From assembly GCA_004352715.1 (NCBI GenBank), contig SCFE01000020.1:1800367-1864366 (forward strand): a stretch of DNA of 64,000 nucleotides. Direction: 5' to 3'. The notes beneath the pieces were generated by a model. It saw only the letters and a list, made by a program, of their open reading frames with translations. It searched no databases and was not told the DNA's origin. This DNA comes from Hofstenia miamia. Taxonomy: Eukaryota; Xenacoelomorpha; Acoela. Made by a program: the position numbers and the translations under genes. Below are positions 1-13,072 of the stretch, one piece after another; within the stretch, counting starts at the first letter, position 1, and every line of letters starts with the position of its first letter.

Positions 1-113
1 AATAAATAAGTTGATCGAGAAATTTGCTGTCGCAAAGGCGTTTTCGAGCTGTTCCAACGTTTCCATTCCGAAGAAATCAAGTAGAAACTTTGCAAAGCAA
101 AACAATTTGTTTG
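1..113 (+). CDS. Possible exon fragment, unidentified
   Basis: One frame is open from base 2 (38 codons, running off the left edge) and ends exactly at a consensus donor GTAAGT (GT at 114-115). Base composition is less AT-rich than its surroundings. The peptide is polar and basic and I do not recognise it. It could be the end of a plus-strand exon or part of a mobile element. Confidence 0.2.
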
Positions 114-294
114 GTAAGTGTTTTCAAATAATTACGAAGTACCAGTTTAATTAATTAACTTTTTTGTTTGACCATTTTAAAGTTCACAAAATTCTCGTTG
201 TCTTTTATTTTTATAGTTTTCCTCTAAAACGTCTCAATACGTTTCCACAAAGCGTGAAAAAATAGGTGTTCAGTCTCATTTTTTTGCAGCCAAC

Positions 295-313
295 TATATA
301 TATATATATATAT
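295..313. repeat. (TA)n microsatellite at LINE boundary
   Basis: About 19 bases of pure TA alternation. The recognisable LINE coding sequence starts just downstream of it. Confidence 0.9.
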
Positions 314-314
314 C

Positions 315-1558
315 TGAAATTGCATTGATTGCTGCTAACACCACATACTTACCATGTGCTATGCTGATGATGTTCAACTTTACGTTGCTATGCAGAATAC
401 TGATGATAGCTCTGTCACCCGTCTACAAATGTGTATTACTGATATACGCAAATGGTATGCTTCCAACAACATGACACTGAATGACGCCAAATCTGATGGA
501 TTGGTCATCACTTCTGTTCGAAATCCTTCTCCTTATCTTGATATTTAAGTTTGAAATATTTTTCTTATTCCTTCTAATGCTGTCAGAAACCTCGGGTTAA
601 TTTTTGACCCAACTCTCTCTCACCGTGAAGCAGTTGTGAAATTGTGCCGCACTGGTATGGTTGCACATCGACGCCTCTGGAAAATTCTCCATTACTTAGA
701 TGTTAATACATCTAAGCATCTTGTTAGTGCATTTGCAGGCGCGTACCTAGGGATGTCGTTGGTTGCGAACGACCCCCCCTTTTAGATGGCCTGCCCTTTT
801 TGGAATTAAAGTTACATATTGTAAACCATAATTGTTATTCCACGTGCGTGGTGTTATAAAATTTTCATATTTTATATTTTATGTATTACATTACTGAACC
901 ATGATTGTTAATATACACATCACTAGAAAAATAACTTTTTCATTTTTTGTAAAAAAAGAATAGAAATGCCCTTTTCAGAAAAATCCGACCCCCTTATAAA
1001 TTCCTAGGTACGCGCCTGATTTGTTACATCATATATTGATGCACACAATTTACTCTTGTTTGGTATTCCTGTTACTCTGCTCCATAAGTTGCAGTTGTTA
1101 CAGAATTCTGCTCTCGCTTCACTATGAATATTGTTCCAAGAGAACATATTACCCCCCCTTTCAAAGGCTCTACATTGGCTCCTAGTTTACTACCGAATTA
1201 TCTACAAATTTCCCTTACTGTATGGAAAGCTTTCCAAAATTTTGCGCCAAGTTACATTTCAGAGCTTTTTGAATTTTGTGATAATGGTCGTAAACTTAGA
1301 TCTAGTGAACAACTTAGGCAAATTGTTCCACTTGTTAGTTCGTGCAACTCTTCACTTGCGTTATGAATTGCTGGTCTTAAGTTATGGAATGATCTACCCC
1401 TGAATGTTAAAATGTCTCCTACCATAATTGTATTTAAGGCAAGGCTAAAGTCTCACCTTTTCAGCTGGCATTCTGCTAATTGTTTTATTGTTGTTATCGC
1501 CATAAAGCAGTTTTGTATGTGGCGGCTTAAAAATAAATATTATTAATATTATTATTAT
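315..1558 (+). pseudogene. CR1/L2-like non-LTR retrotransposon, 5'-truncated and broken
   Basis: The 3' part of a LINE reverse transcriptase. The catalytic CYADDVQLYV motif is at about 357-386, followed by the thumb-type stretch with W..... LND.KS (to 548). Frame-shifted blocks follow that match the C-terminus of CR1/L2-like polymerases: NLGLIFDPTLSH near 590, TSYIDAHNLLLFG near 1027, LHWLL..YRI near 1170, APSYISELFEF near 1250 and LKLWNDLP near 1377. The 3' end is a short (ATT)n run at about 1540-1558. Stops, frameshifts and a 283-base insertion break the frame, so it is inactive. Family knowledge: such elements end in short microsatellites and are usually 5'-truncated. Confidence 0.85.
736..1018. 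mobile_element. MITE with 16-bp perfect TIRs, inserted in the LINE
   Basis: A 283-base element bounded by perfect inverted repeats CAGGCGCGTACCTAGG (736-751 and 1003-1018). It is flanked by a direct 5-base duplication ATTTG (731-735 and 1019-1023). Removing the element and one ATTTG restores the LINE reading frame across the site (...SAFVTSYID...), which proves insertion after the LINE. The CAG...CTG ends suggest the hAT group, although 5-base duplications are not typical of most hATs. No coding capacity. Confidence 0.88.
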
Positions 1559-1801
1559 AGGAAAATAGCCAAATGTACAAAGATTTTATGCATTCAATAG
1601 GCCGTATTTAATATGGGTTAGGAAACTTAAACTAATAATTCCACCGAACCTTTATAACATTGGAAATTACTATATGCTTGAAACATGTAACATGACAGAA
1701 GTTAATTGCTTGATAATTCTCTAAAGCGAGTGAAATGCTTAGTGATTCTGAGTAAAATTCTTAGGGGGCTGATCACCTTGAAAATGTTATTTTTTGAATT
1801 A

Positions 1802-2368
1802 ATTTCAAGTTTTCAAAATTATTATTTTATTCATAGTAATAACTATTTTATATATATTCTGTTCAAAACTTTGACTGATGATATTAATATTCTTGAGCAG
1901 TAAAAGGAAAATCATTCTTAGGAATCAAAACGATGCTTTAATCTTTCCAGTACTTTGAAAATACACAATTGGATAAATTAAGATTTCAAGTTTTCAAAAA
2001 TATTATTTTATTCATAGTAATAACTATTTTATATATATTCTGTTCAAAACTTTGACTGATGATAATAATAATGACAATATTCTTGAGCAGTAAAAGGAAA
2101 ATCATTCTTAGGAATCAAAACGATGCTTTAATCTTTCCAGTACTTTGAAAATACACAATTGGATAAATTAAGATTTCAAGTTTTCAAAAATATTATTTTA
2201 TTCATAGTAATAACTATTTTATATATATTCTGTTCAAAACTTTGACTGATGATAATAATAATGACAATATTCTTGAGCAGTAAAAGGAAAATCATTCTTA
2301 GGAATCAAAACGATGCTTTAATCTTTCCAGTACTTTGAAAATACACAATTGGATAAATTAAGATTTCA
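1802..2368. repeat. Tandem repeat, about 185-bp unit, 3 copies
   Basis: Three head-to-tail copies start at 1802, 1983 and 2173. Each contains the same motifs, for example TATATATATTCTGTTCAAAAC and TTTCCAGTACTTTGAAAA. Copies 2 and 3 carry an extra ATAATAATGACA-type insertion that copy 1 lacks. No coding content. Confidence 0.95.
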
Positions 2369-2604
2369 AATATGTAAGACAGGATGAGCGAGATGATAAT
2401 ATTCACTATATACCCACCCCGATATGCCATCAGGTCCACATGCAGCCAATTTTGTAGTTCTTATAAAATATGAAAGAAAGATCTAATGAATATCTATTAT
2501 TAAAATCTAACAAATTTTCCTCACAATTGGTGTCGATTGATTTACTAGCAAAATATAAGTTAAATATCATTAATTATTAGAGAAAATCCGTACATTATAC
2601 TTAC

Positions 2605-2883
2605 TGGTAAATAAGATGCATTGATGTATACGCTTATGTCTTCATTGTAAACCCTGTTGTGATCTGACGGCAATATTTCTGATGAACGATTTTTTATCTC
2701 ATTGCTGGGCAAAGCAGCTATGCTGATTAGATCTTGATGATAGAATGAATTTTCGATCTCCTTAAACTGTCGCTCCAGTTCAGCATTGTTGATGTTATGT
2801 GACATCATGTCAAATGTTGCATACATTTTGCAAAGTGATAGTTTAGCTTCCAACATAACATCGTAAATAAATTTGTATTGCTC
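2605..2883 (-). CDS. RPTP exon: end of D1, linker, start of D2
   Basis: 93 codons, phase 0 to 0. Acceptor ...TTCTAG before [13 protein letters not shown] (end of the D1 Q-loop helix); donor GTAAGT at 2604-2599. The D1-D2 linker follows, then D2 start motifs ([37 protein letters not shown]), the counterpart of LEKQF...YINASY in PTPRG. The remaining D2 exons lie left of the window. Confidence 0.88.
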
Positions 2884-5378
2884 CTAGAATAAACATGTGT
2901 AATTTTTTTATGAAAAAATGCAACTGTATTGGTTTAAGCCAATCAACTCAAGCATTTGCACTCAAAAAAGAAAGCACTATATCAAATTACACTACATTGT
3001 AAGTATGAGTGCACCTTGATTTAAAGTGCTACACTAAATTGTTGCTAATCAATCTGTAATATAAAATAGATGACTACACGCCATGATACACTGACACTAC
3101 TTTGAAGAAATTTCAATATTCGAAGAACGATTATAGCAAATTAATAATGAATTTAAGTTAAAAGGGTAGTGAAGCAGATACCGAGCACCAGTAAATATAC
3201 TACCCATGATTTTCGTTTAATGGATTTTGAACAAGGAAAAGCTCAGAAGTAAATATTAGTAAACACTCATATAGCTATCAGATTGTATAGTCAACTATTC
3301 AGAAATTGACCTACAATAATGAAATAGTAGAAAAAGATTACGAATGCATTAAGAAAGATGTTTTCTTTCTGTAAGTAATTTTAGCTAATTTATTGGCTTC
3401 ATAAAAATTTCATGGGAGTATGTGATAATGAATATGAAGAAGATTTAAACACTTTGTGAATGAGCCATATATTTATGTATATAAATTAACTTAACACAAT
3501 AACGCAATTTAAATTATTTTAATTACTTGCCCGATAAACATTCTGATATATTTTTGTTAACTGAATTGCAAAATGCAGAATGCCTATATGTTAAGAATTA
3601 TAAATTATGGTAAAAAGATAAAATTTACTTCAGTTTGAACAGCATTAGCTCTTTGTGATCTGAGATGACGAATGAATCCAGGGATATTGACTGCTCCTTG
3701 ATCTGCTATCATGCGAAGCATGACATCAATTGCTATATATGTGCATGTACGACCAACGCCACCACTAAAATTTTTCTGATGACACAAAATTAAAATTTTG
3801 TTTTCATAATAGAATATTTAAATTTTTTGTAAAATGGAAAATTTGTCAATTGAAATTTCCTAATAATTGAATTATGAAAACTTTATTTAAGTTCAAAACA
3901 GTTTTTATTTAATGAATTAATTATACGTTATATATGAATTGAATTGATGAATATTAATCACATTTTTGTTTCAAACTGAAAGAGGTCTCAAATAATAGTT
4001 TAACATTAGTACTACGTTTATTCCCAGAGAATCATTAGAAAAACTTTTCATTTCAAAGCTTTATTTGAATAGAAACAACAATTTTCAAGTATAAATTCAA
4101 TAGAATTGTCAACATATGAAAAAATCCATTGTAGTAATTCCAGTGTTAAATAAATTTTTAAGATCCTATATTTAAATAGCTAGCAAAACATATTTGTACA
4201 AGTAATAATATACCTGCAATGGACAATAACTGGCCCACTTTGGTCAGTTTCACTCAAAGTAGCAATATTTGCAAATTCTAGTAAAGTTATTGGATGTCTT
4301 GGAACGCCATCTCCCGGCCAATCGGTGTAATGATACTGATGAAGAGATCTCTCATTAAGTCTCTAAAAGATAAACTTAGCATTTTTTCTAAATATTGAAT
4401 AAGTTATTGAATTAATAAGAAATCGTTGCATTATTCACAAAAAATTTCACTACAAACCTTGAGTCTACAGTTTGCAATGATAAAGTGACGAACAGTGTAG
4501 AATGCTCTGATCTTAGAACTCTTTAATGTTACAGTTATAAAGCCAAATTTCTCACGTTCACCACAATTATTTGGCCAATACTGGACGGATTTGCGCTAAA
4601 GTAGGACATTATTATACATGGTGGAACTCAATTATTGGAACTATATTCAAGCAAATTAGGGAATTTTGCTATTCCTATTTCGAGACATGGAAACCTTCAA
4701 AAGTAGATGTATTTTCATTGAAATGGAGACTGTTACAAAAATCATTTAATTATGCTTTAAAGTCAATTCAGGAAAATGAAAAATACTATCAAGATCCTAT
4801 AGGTAATTTATGGACGTTATGTACATGTGTAATGAATAAGCCCAGGAATGTTAATGATGAGTAATGCAAAAGTAATCCATACTCGCCCATTTTCAATACA
4901 GTTGGTAAGCATCACAATAGTAGAGGTTTTTTGCTCCCATATCATTTGCCAAAAATCAATCACAGTTGAAGATGTGGGACCTTGAGAAGCAATAAATGCC
5001 TTCATCAAATGATATCCGTCTACATAACTGGCATTTAAATAATCTTGATTAGCTGATTTAATTCGAACTCTAAAAGTTAGTTTACTAGCTTAAATGTATG
5101 TGTTAAAAATGATTGATTATTGTGAATGAAAAGTTGAAAACATTTTTAACCTTTTGTTGTCATAGACAATTGAGCTTTCACACCTGGCCACTTGCTTATG
5201 ACGATGCAACGTTGTCGGTGTGAAATGTCTTGAAGATGCATTTGAAATGGAATCAAATTCTGTCTTAAAGTACTTGTTTTCATTTTTGGACATCATTCGA
5301 TGGTGTTCCTCGAAGTCTGCTATTCTGATTGCGCCAGAGTTGAAATCCACTAAGCATGAAAATATATATATATATAAT

Positions 5379-5410
<32 letters not shown>

Positions 5411-8400
5411 ACAATTTTTTGGGGAATCCAATACAAAATACATTAGGTCAGGTAATTTAGACAATTAATGAAGTTCAGTCGAGAAAATAATGAAATTAGT
5501 CTTAACTTGATAAAATTATTTCTACCCCAACATCAGCAATTTCTAGTTTTTGCATTTTGGTATAATAAATATCTAAATAATAAACTATAATAATAGTCAT
5601 AAGTCTTTTGACTTATGAAAATGCACATGACAATAGGCAAAAGTATGATGTTATGTAAAACCTAACATTGCATTTGATATAAAATTCTTCAAATTTTAAG
5701 GCATCCCGAAGAGCTATGCAATCAATAATGAAATTGACTTTCAATTTCGAATAACTGAACACCTGAATTTAATGACTTATAAACATTTATTCAACAATTC
5801 TTACTTTTCAAGGCATGAAGAGTCCAAGCGTCAGGAATCTGACCTTTATTCGCTGGAGTGGCAAGTCCATAATAGAAACCTCTTTCATAATATTTTCTTC
5901 TAAAAACAATTTTTAAAAAATTGTAAGAAATATTTATGAAATTAATTCTTAATAGCTACATCTTTTTATGTTATTTACAGAAAATCAGAGAAACAGAATG
6001 GAAACATATTTTTAAAATGTAAATGCTGTAATTCACTGCATTCGAAAATGAGATAGGCAAATAGCGATTAGATGCTACATCATGCAATAAATTGGGCCTA
6101 AGGATGAAAACCATTAAATGAAGCGTTTAATCAATCTATAAATTTGAAATAGACTTATAGATTTAATACCCAGGGCAAATGCAATGCCTTAAATCAAATT
6201 ACGTTTTGCAAGTATTTAAGTAGTACATTGTAATTAAGGTGAATACGGCAATCAATGCCTGCTAACAAGTAAATCTAAACTCTAATAGTTCTACATTGTG
6301 TTGGTAACAGTTTTCTGTTAATGGAATCTATTATGATTTCCAGATATATAATAAATATACAATCAACCAATTTCCAGTGATAATACAACATTTCTCGTTA
6401 TTACAAAATATTAAATTAAAAATAACAAATAATAAACCATTCATCTGTTGATGAGTTCAAAAAATCCATAGTTTGAAAATAATTTATTAGTAGAATGGAA
6501 AACATTTATTCTTAATTTTCATAAAAAGGAATATGATCAGTAATGAATACCGCCATAAGACCGCTGCAAAAATAGCCATTATAATTGCAAGTATTCCCCC
6601 GAAAATACCCGCAAATAGCGGCACCATTCCGCTCATTTCTTCCGATTCTTGCTCCCCGGTTGATATGTCGTCATGTTGAAGGACATGGCCTAAATTTGTA
6701 CATAAGTTAGTCAAATAAAAACTGCAAAGACATGTGCACACATTAATGAATTCTGAAGAATGGAGATAGAAAACAATTGCTTTAGTTTTTCCATAGTATT
6801 AAAATGCTGCTAAAAGTAAATTGCTTTTAATGATTTGGATGAACAATTCAAAACGAAATTTATAACTTTGATATTTTTTTAAATTAATAAATTAAACATA
6901 GCGATTTGCAACGGTATAGCATTTATTTAAATAATGAAGTAACAGCTATTTCTCAATTTCAATCAAAAAATTTTCCGTAGTTTGATGTTGGAAGCAGACC
7001 AAAACCAAGGCAATTTTGATTAACTTAAATTCTGCTTCGCTTCCTAATTAATTAAAAAGATTGTTTGCCTGCAGAATTTGTTCAAACTCTTAGCAGTTTC
7101 TTCATATAATTGGTAGGAACAGCGTTTAAGGAATTCATTAACTTTGATTGATACATAAAACAAAACTGCATCAAAATGACATTCCTGACATTCATCGACT
7201 TAAACGGCATAAAGCTATTGTATGCCAGAATAATTATCTTCGCTGCTCTGAGCATAAATTAAATTCTTTAAATGTCCCTACTTGAATTTGTAACAAAGCC
7301 AATTTTCATTGATATATATATAGCTTAACCTTTGTCTAAACAAACTTTTCCTAATATTTACTGAGCAGCGATCATTCTAGAAAATGATTCCTGATTAGTA
7401 AAAATTTCCAGTAGGAAAGAGGGTTCATATTTAATAAACATAGTTGTTTAATTAATTTTCGCATAACTGAAATTTGGATACACTAAGTAAGGCCAGTGCC
7501 AAAATCAGATGAACATAGTTCATGACCCGAACAGCCAAGGCAACATTTATCCTGATTATCATGTGCTTGAACATTTCAAATCTATGTTGCCCCTCCCATC
7601 TCGATCCACTTCACAATGCAATTCCAAAATACCAAATGAACCCTGAACGACCTTTCCGTATAGGTAGCGTTTTTAAAAATTAGCATAAACTCCTTCGAAA
7701 TCAGCATATTATTCTTTGAGACTCAAAAGCTTAAGTAACAGTGTGAATTACAAATTTCCAAACAGCAATTACTAAAAGGTCAGTTACAATTAAATTTTTT
7801 TAGTTATGAAAGTGTCTTTAATAATTTTTTCTTTACCAATCTTTTATATATTATTGTATAGTATAAAGGGTTCAAATATATCTTCATATCAGCACGCTGA
7901 ATTTGAAGCAAAAAAGTCAATATATAACATTACCAGAAATAATTCTTTGAATCTACAATTTGAAATTTTGATTTTTTAATTACAAAATTCTATCAAATTA
8001 AGTAATAATTTTGTTCTCAATTAAATTCCATGGCTTCATTGCACATCAATGTCTTCTCAATAAATACCGCATGTACTGCAGTACTCTTACAAACTTTTCA
8101 ATAAAATTCATAGGGCTAGGATTAGTGTTAGGTAAGCACAATATTTCTCACTTTTTAAGATATAAGTTGAGGACACTTCATAAGCAAAAAGCATAATTTG
8201 TGGAAAAATGAGAGTTTTTCAAAAAGTATTCAAAAAGAAGGAAACTTATTATTTGTAGGATAAATTAAAGTAACGGAAATAGATTATCCAGAATTAAAGA
8301 GTCATGCTCTTAAATTATTTTCCTGGATGTCGTTTACTTGATGAGCTTTGTGTACGATAAGGAACTTGTCAAAGCTTATAGTAATTAATGTCGGTAGGCA

Positions 8401-10678
8401 AATAATTTTTAACATACCAACTCCTCTTTTTACAGCAAATTGCACGTGCTTGGAGGCTTTTCCGGAGACTGGCTTTTTATGAGGCAAAATGCTCTTCGTT
8501 ATTGCTATCACCCAAAGCTCATACCTAAATTTGAAATGTAAGATTTTTATAATACTATGAAGTCCTAAAATATAGATGAATGGCAGAATTTTTGCTACTT
8601 TGATAATATTCGGTACATCGAAAATTGGAATGGTCTATGACACCCATATTGTCAATAGTGGAAAAATTCAGTTGAACGTATCAGTGGCGTAAGTAAGGGG
8701 GTGGGGCTTGGTGGAATGCCCGCAGCAGGTCTCAACATTGATTTTGATTGTCTAAATCAAATTTGCTATTTTTATAAATTTAAAAATATTAATAATTAAG
8801 GTGTTGAGATTCATTTTTAATGTCCATTCTTTTAAAATCTTGAACATTTTGCGGGGTCGCCGCACTTTTTGTCATTAAAATTGATTACAAGTGGAATGTC
8901 CCCGACAGAAAATCCTGCATACTCGCCTTAAAGTATTATTGCTTAGCTTGATAAAATTTAATTTCATTTGAATACACACTGCACTTAATGAAACCGCCAT
9001 TCTAAGCCACATGCACATAAGCTAAATCGATTTCGATTTCAAATTTTTTGCATTGATATGTAAAAACCGTTACACTCTGCCTTAGAACAGAATAGTGTCG
9101 AGTTTCTCAAATTTATTCATTGAAAACGGCAATAAAACGTCAATATTGTATTTTAGGAATTTCCAGAAGATCAATTAACGATTTTCATAGCCGATTTGTT
9201 GCCTAAGTTTTTGTTGCGTTCAGCATATGTATGAACATTATCAGTTGATTTACTTCTAGAATGAACACAGTTACCATTTGAATTTGTGATGTTAAATTAG
9301 TATTAAACAAGTTCTAATTGTACTATATTTATGAATAAAGCAATAAATTCAAGCAATGAGGAGAAAACTGTGAGGGGAAAAAACTTTGAAATAAGTGTTT
9401 CTTTAAGTGTTTGCTTGATCCACAATTAACCTCGTCTTTAAGGACTGTTTAAATAAGTGACTTCCAAGAAGGACGAATAGCGAACTTTTCTGCATGCTAA
9501 TTATGCAGTCTAGCACAATGTGCTTACCAAATTACTTTCATATTAAATTAGTGTTGTTAGTCGCAAAAAAGTTTTCCACCAATGCGTAAACAATGAAGTG
9601 ATTTTCGTTACGAAATTTTCTTAGAAATTCATATCTTAACAATATCTATTTTCGTTATTACAATTTATAGGATTATCTAAGGATCTGTTGAGTATCTATG
9701 AAGAGTTAAATTTTCAACAAGCTTCATTATATATGAATACAAAATATAAGTCCTTGAAAATTTAAAAATATAAAAATATTTCTTAATTAATAGTTTAAAA
9801 GCATATTCAATGGTAGTTGTTTGAGAGCATAACTATGTTAAGTACCTGTGTTCTAAAATGAAAATATTTTCCCTGCAACGTCTATAAAATTTAGAAGTTT
9901 GGTTGTAATAAACTATATCTGCAAAATGTAATCCTTTTACTACAAGTATTTTACAGACTTACTGAACTCCGGATAGCAGTCTATCTTTGATGAGACATTT
10001 ATTGTTTTTTCTTCTTGCAAGCACCGGCTCCACCATGAGAAAATTTTCGGCATTTAGTTCTCTGTAGCAAATGCGATAGTACTAAACCAAATGTAAATCC
10101 AAAAAAAAAAAATAAATTCAAATTTATACATCTCCCTTGAAATTCAAAGTATTTCATCCCGGAAGAGATTTATGGAACAAACAGGATCCTTTATCCACAA
10201 AATAAGATCGCATCCTTTTATGTGGAAAAGTTCAATAAGAATTTCATCGCCAATTTCCTTACAACTTTCAGTAAAGAACATAAATTATGTCAATAATTTC
10301 GGAAAATTTAGAGTAAAAAGTTAGCCTCTTGAAACCTAAGTTTTGGCATATTTCTTATTATATACTCGGGGATAAATTTGTTTTCCTTTGGGCCCCTGGA
10401 CAGAAATACTGTGGGCTCTTCCACATAATGGAAGTAATTTAGTAAAAAGTATTTTTTATTTTAAACAAAATAAATGGAAAAACAAGAAGTTATCAAAAAT
10501 TCTTTCCGAAAAATGAAATGTACGAATTGCAATGATAACAATTAAAGCAGAAAATTTTGCATGCTGCTTTGTAGTTTTCTACTCGCTTTTAAACGAGCTT
10601 TTCAAGGATTTGACTTAGACATATGTAAGGAAAATGTAGCACTGCCAAGGTTGCCCATTTCATGAACTTACACCTGTG

Positions 10679-10718
<40 letters not shown>

Positions 10719-10982
10719 TATACGTGCGTTAAATACTATAGCAAAGGGCGCTGGATACGGGTACTAAAAAATTTTTTTTNNNNNNNNNNNNNNNNNNNNN
10801 NNNNNNNNNNNNNNNNNNNNTTGAAGCTCACGCATAAGAAATTAGAACCCTATTCCAAATGCGCAATGTACAAAATTTTGGATAAAGTTAATTTTTTGGC
10901 TCTCCACCCACAAAAAGTGCTGGATACTATGGAAAATCGAAAACTGTGGGTGCTGATACAAATTCCATATTATCTAGAGCCC

Positions 10983-11018
<36 letters not shown>

Positions 11019-13034
11019 TTATTTATGTATCATATACTTTAGTAGTACTGAAAATTTTCTCCCTGGAAGAAACAATTACACTTGCAAACTGAAAATAGTA
11101 GACTTTTTCATTAAATATTTCAGAATTTTGCATATCTTATTTATTAAAAAATTGGTATTTAAATTTAATTGTCGTATTGATAAATACTGCAAATTAATAT
11201 TCCAAAGGTCCAAAGTTCAAAGAGGAAAAATCCAATTTAAATATGGATAATGACACTTTTTATTATCCATTCACATTTAAAATATATCTGCTACTGACAG
11301 AAATTTTCGCTGAAAATGCAGTATTTTCATAGTTCCAAGTATTATTAAGATAAGTTTTATTTTAATATTTTACCTAAAGTTTTGCTATCTACGTAAATTT
11401 GCAGACAATCTTTGATTTCCAATCAATAACACAAACATGCAAAAAAACTTAAGAAAAAAACTGTCTTGCGTTGAAGAAGAATCTCCAGATAGTTTGTTTT
11501 TTTAAACGAACTCTTTTAAAATGTTTCCACAATAACCCCATAACGCTCTTCATAAATGCATTCAATGGTGCATCTATAAAAAATGCAAGCTGACTAGGCA
11601 TCATTTTTAGGCAGGGTAATAAAATTATGAAAGGTTGTTGTGTAATAAGAAATGCTCGTACTAATAAATAATAATAATTCTTCTTTCAATAAACACTTAT
11701 TGTCATTCCCTTAACTCAGAGAGAAGAACTTACGAATCTTTTACATACCTATTATTGATATTTATTGACCTACGTGTTATTCTAAGAACTACATTGACAC
11801 AGATTTGATTTGTAATAAGACCACAATCACTGTCTGAATAATATGAAAAAGGGCTTGGACTATTTAATATTCGCTGACTCATTGAATTGTTTTAATCTTA
11901 CCATAAATTATTATCATTTCGGTCAAATTCTAATTGGCAAAGAAAATAAAGAAAATTTGAGCTCAATCTGAGCGCACTTCAACTTCGAATCGGAATTACA
12001 TTGTTAGCTGGACTCGTGATAATAAAGCAACTTCGACACATATTATGCTTCTCTCCTTGATAATACATTCTAAGCTTCGTATAACAATAGGACATCCTTA
12101 TCTCAAATTTACATCCATCGAGTTGTCCAAGAGCTTTCAGAGTGCAGAGTTTGACATTATTACATATGTTTTACTCATTAAAAATATTCATGGCATGAAT
12201 TTTTTCATTAAGTTGCAGATAATTCAAAGGATTGCATAGAAAAAACGAGAACATTATATATATATATATATATNATATTCGCTGACTCATTGAATTGTTT
12301 TAATCTTACCATAAATTATTATCATTTCGGTCAAATTCTAATTGGCAAAGAAAATTTGAGCTCAATCTGAGCGCACTTCAACTTCGAATCGGAATTACAT
12401 TGTTAGCTGGACTTGTGATAATAAAGCAACTTCGACACATATTATGCTTCTCTCCTTGATAATACATTCTAAGCTTCGTATAACAATAGGACATCCTTAT
12501 CTCAAATTTACATCCATCGAGTTGTCCAAGAGCTTTCAGAGTGCAGAGTTTGACATTATTACATATGTTTTACTCATTAAAAATATTCATGGCATGAATT
12601 TTTTCATTAAGTTGCAGATAATTCAAAGGATTGCATAGAAAAAACGAGAACATGTTATATATATATATATATATATATACTGAATTACATTTACACAAAG
12701 AAAATGATTACATTTATTCAATTACTTAGGTAGATTTTTGTTAAAAACAAAATAACTGCTACAGCATTGCTTTGAACCAATGCAGCACACTGTTGCTCTC
12801 TGGCTTAAGAAAGCAGGTCTTGGTAGCATTGGATTTTCTCATCAAAATAGTCTTGTGGTTTTACGTTAATAAAATGAGTTAACATAAAACTAACGAATAT
12901 AGAAATTTGGTTGCCAATAATGTACATAGAATCTCTAAATGATTAGATAAATTTTCATTCTCTTCTCATTATAAAAGCTCTAGACTGAAGAAATGAATTC
13001 AGAAAAATGGTATGAAACACAATAGTTACAATAG

Positions 13035-13072
<38 letters not shown>

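Noticed and set aside
4571-4864. 97-residue plus-strand open frame
   Set aside because: Overlaps the antisense of an RPTP D1 exon and its intron; no family similarity.
12045-12638. Identical 64-residue ORFs at 12045 and 12444
   Set aside because: Same sequence present twice because of the gap-flanking duplication; no domain and no codon signal.
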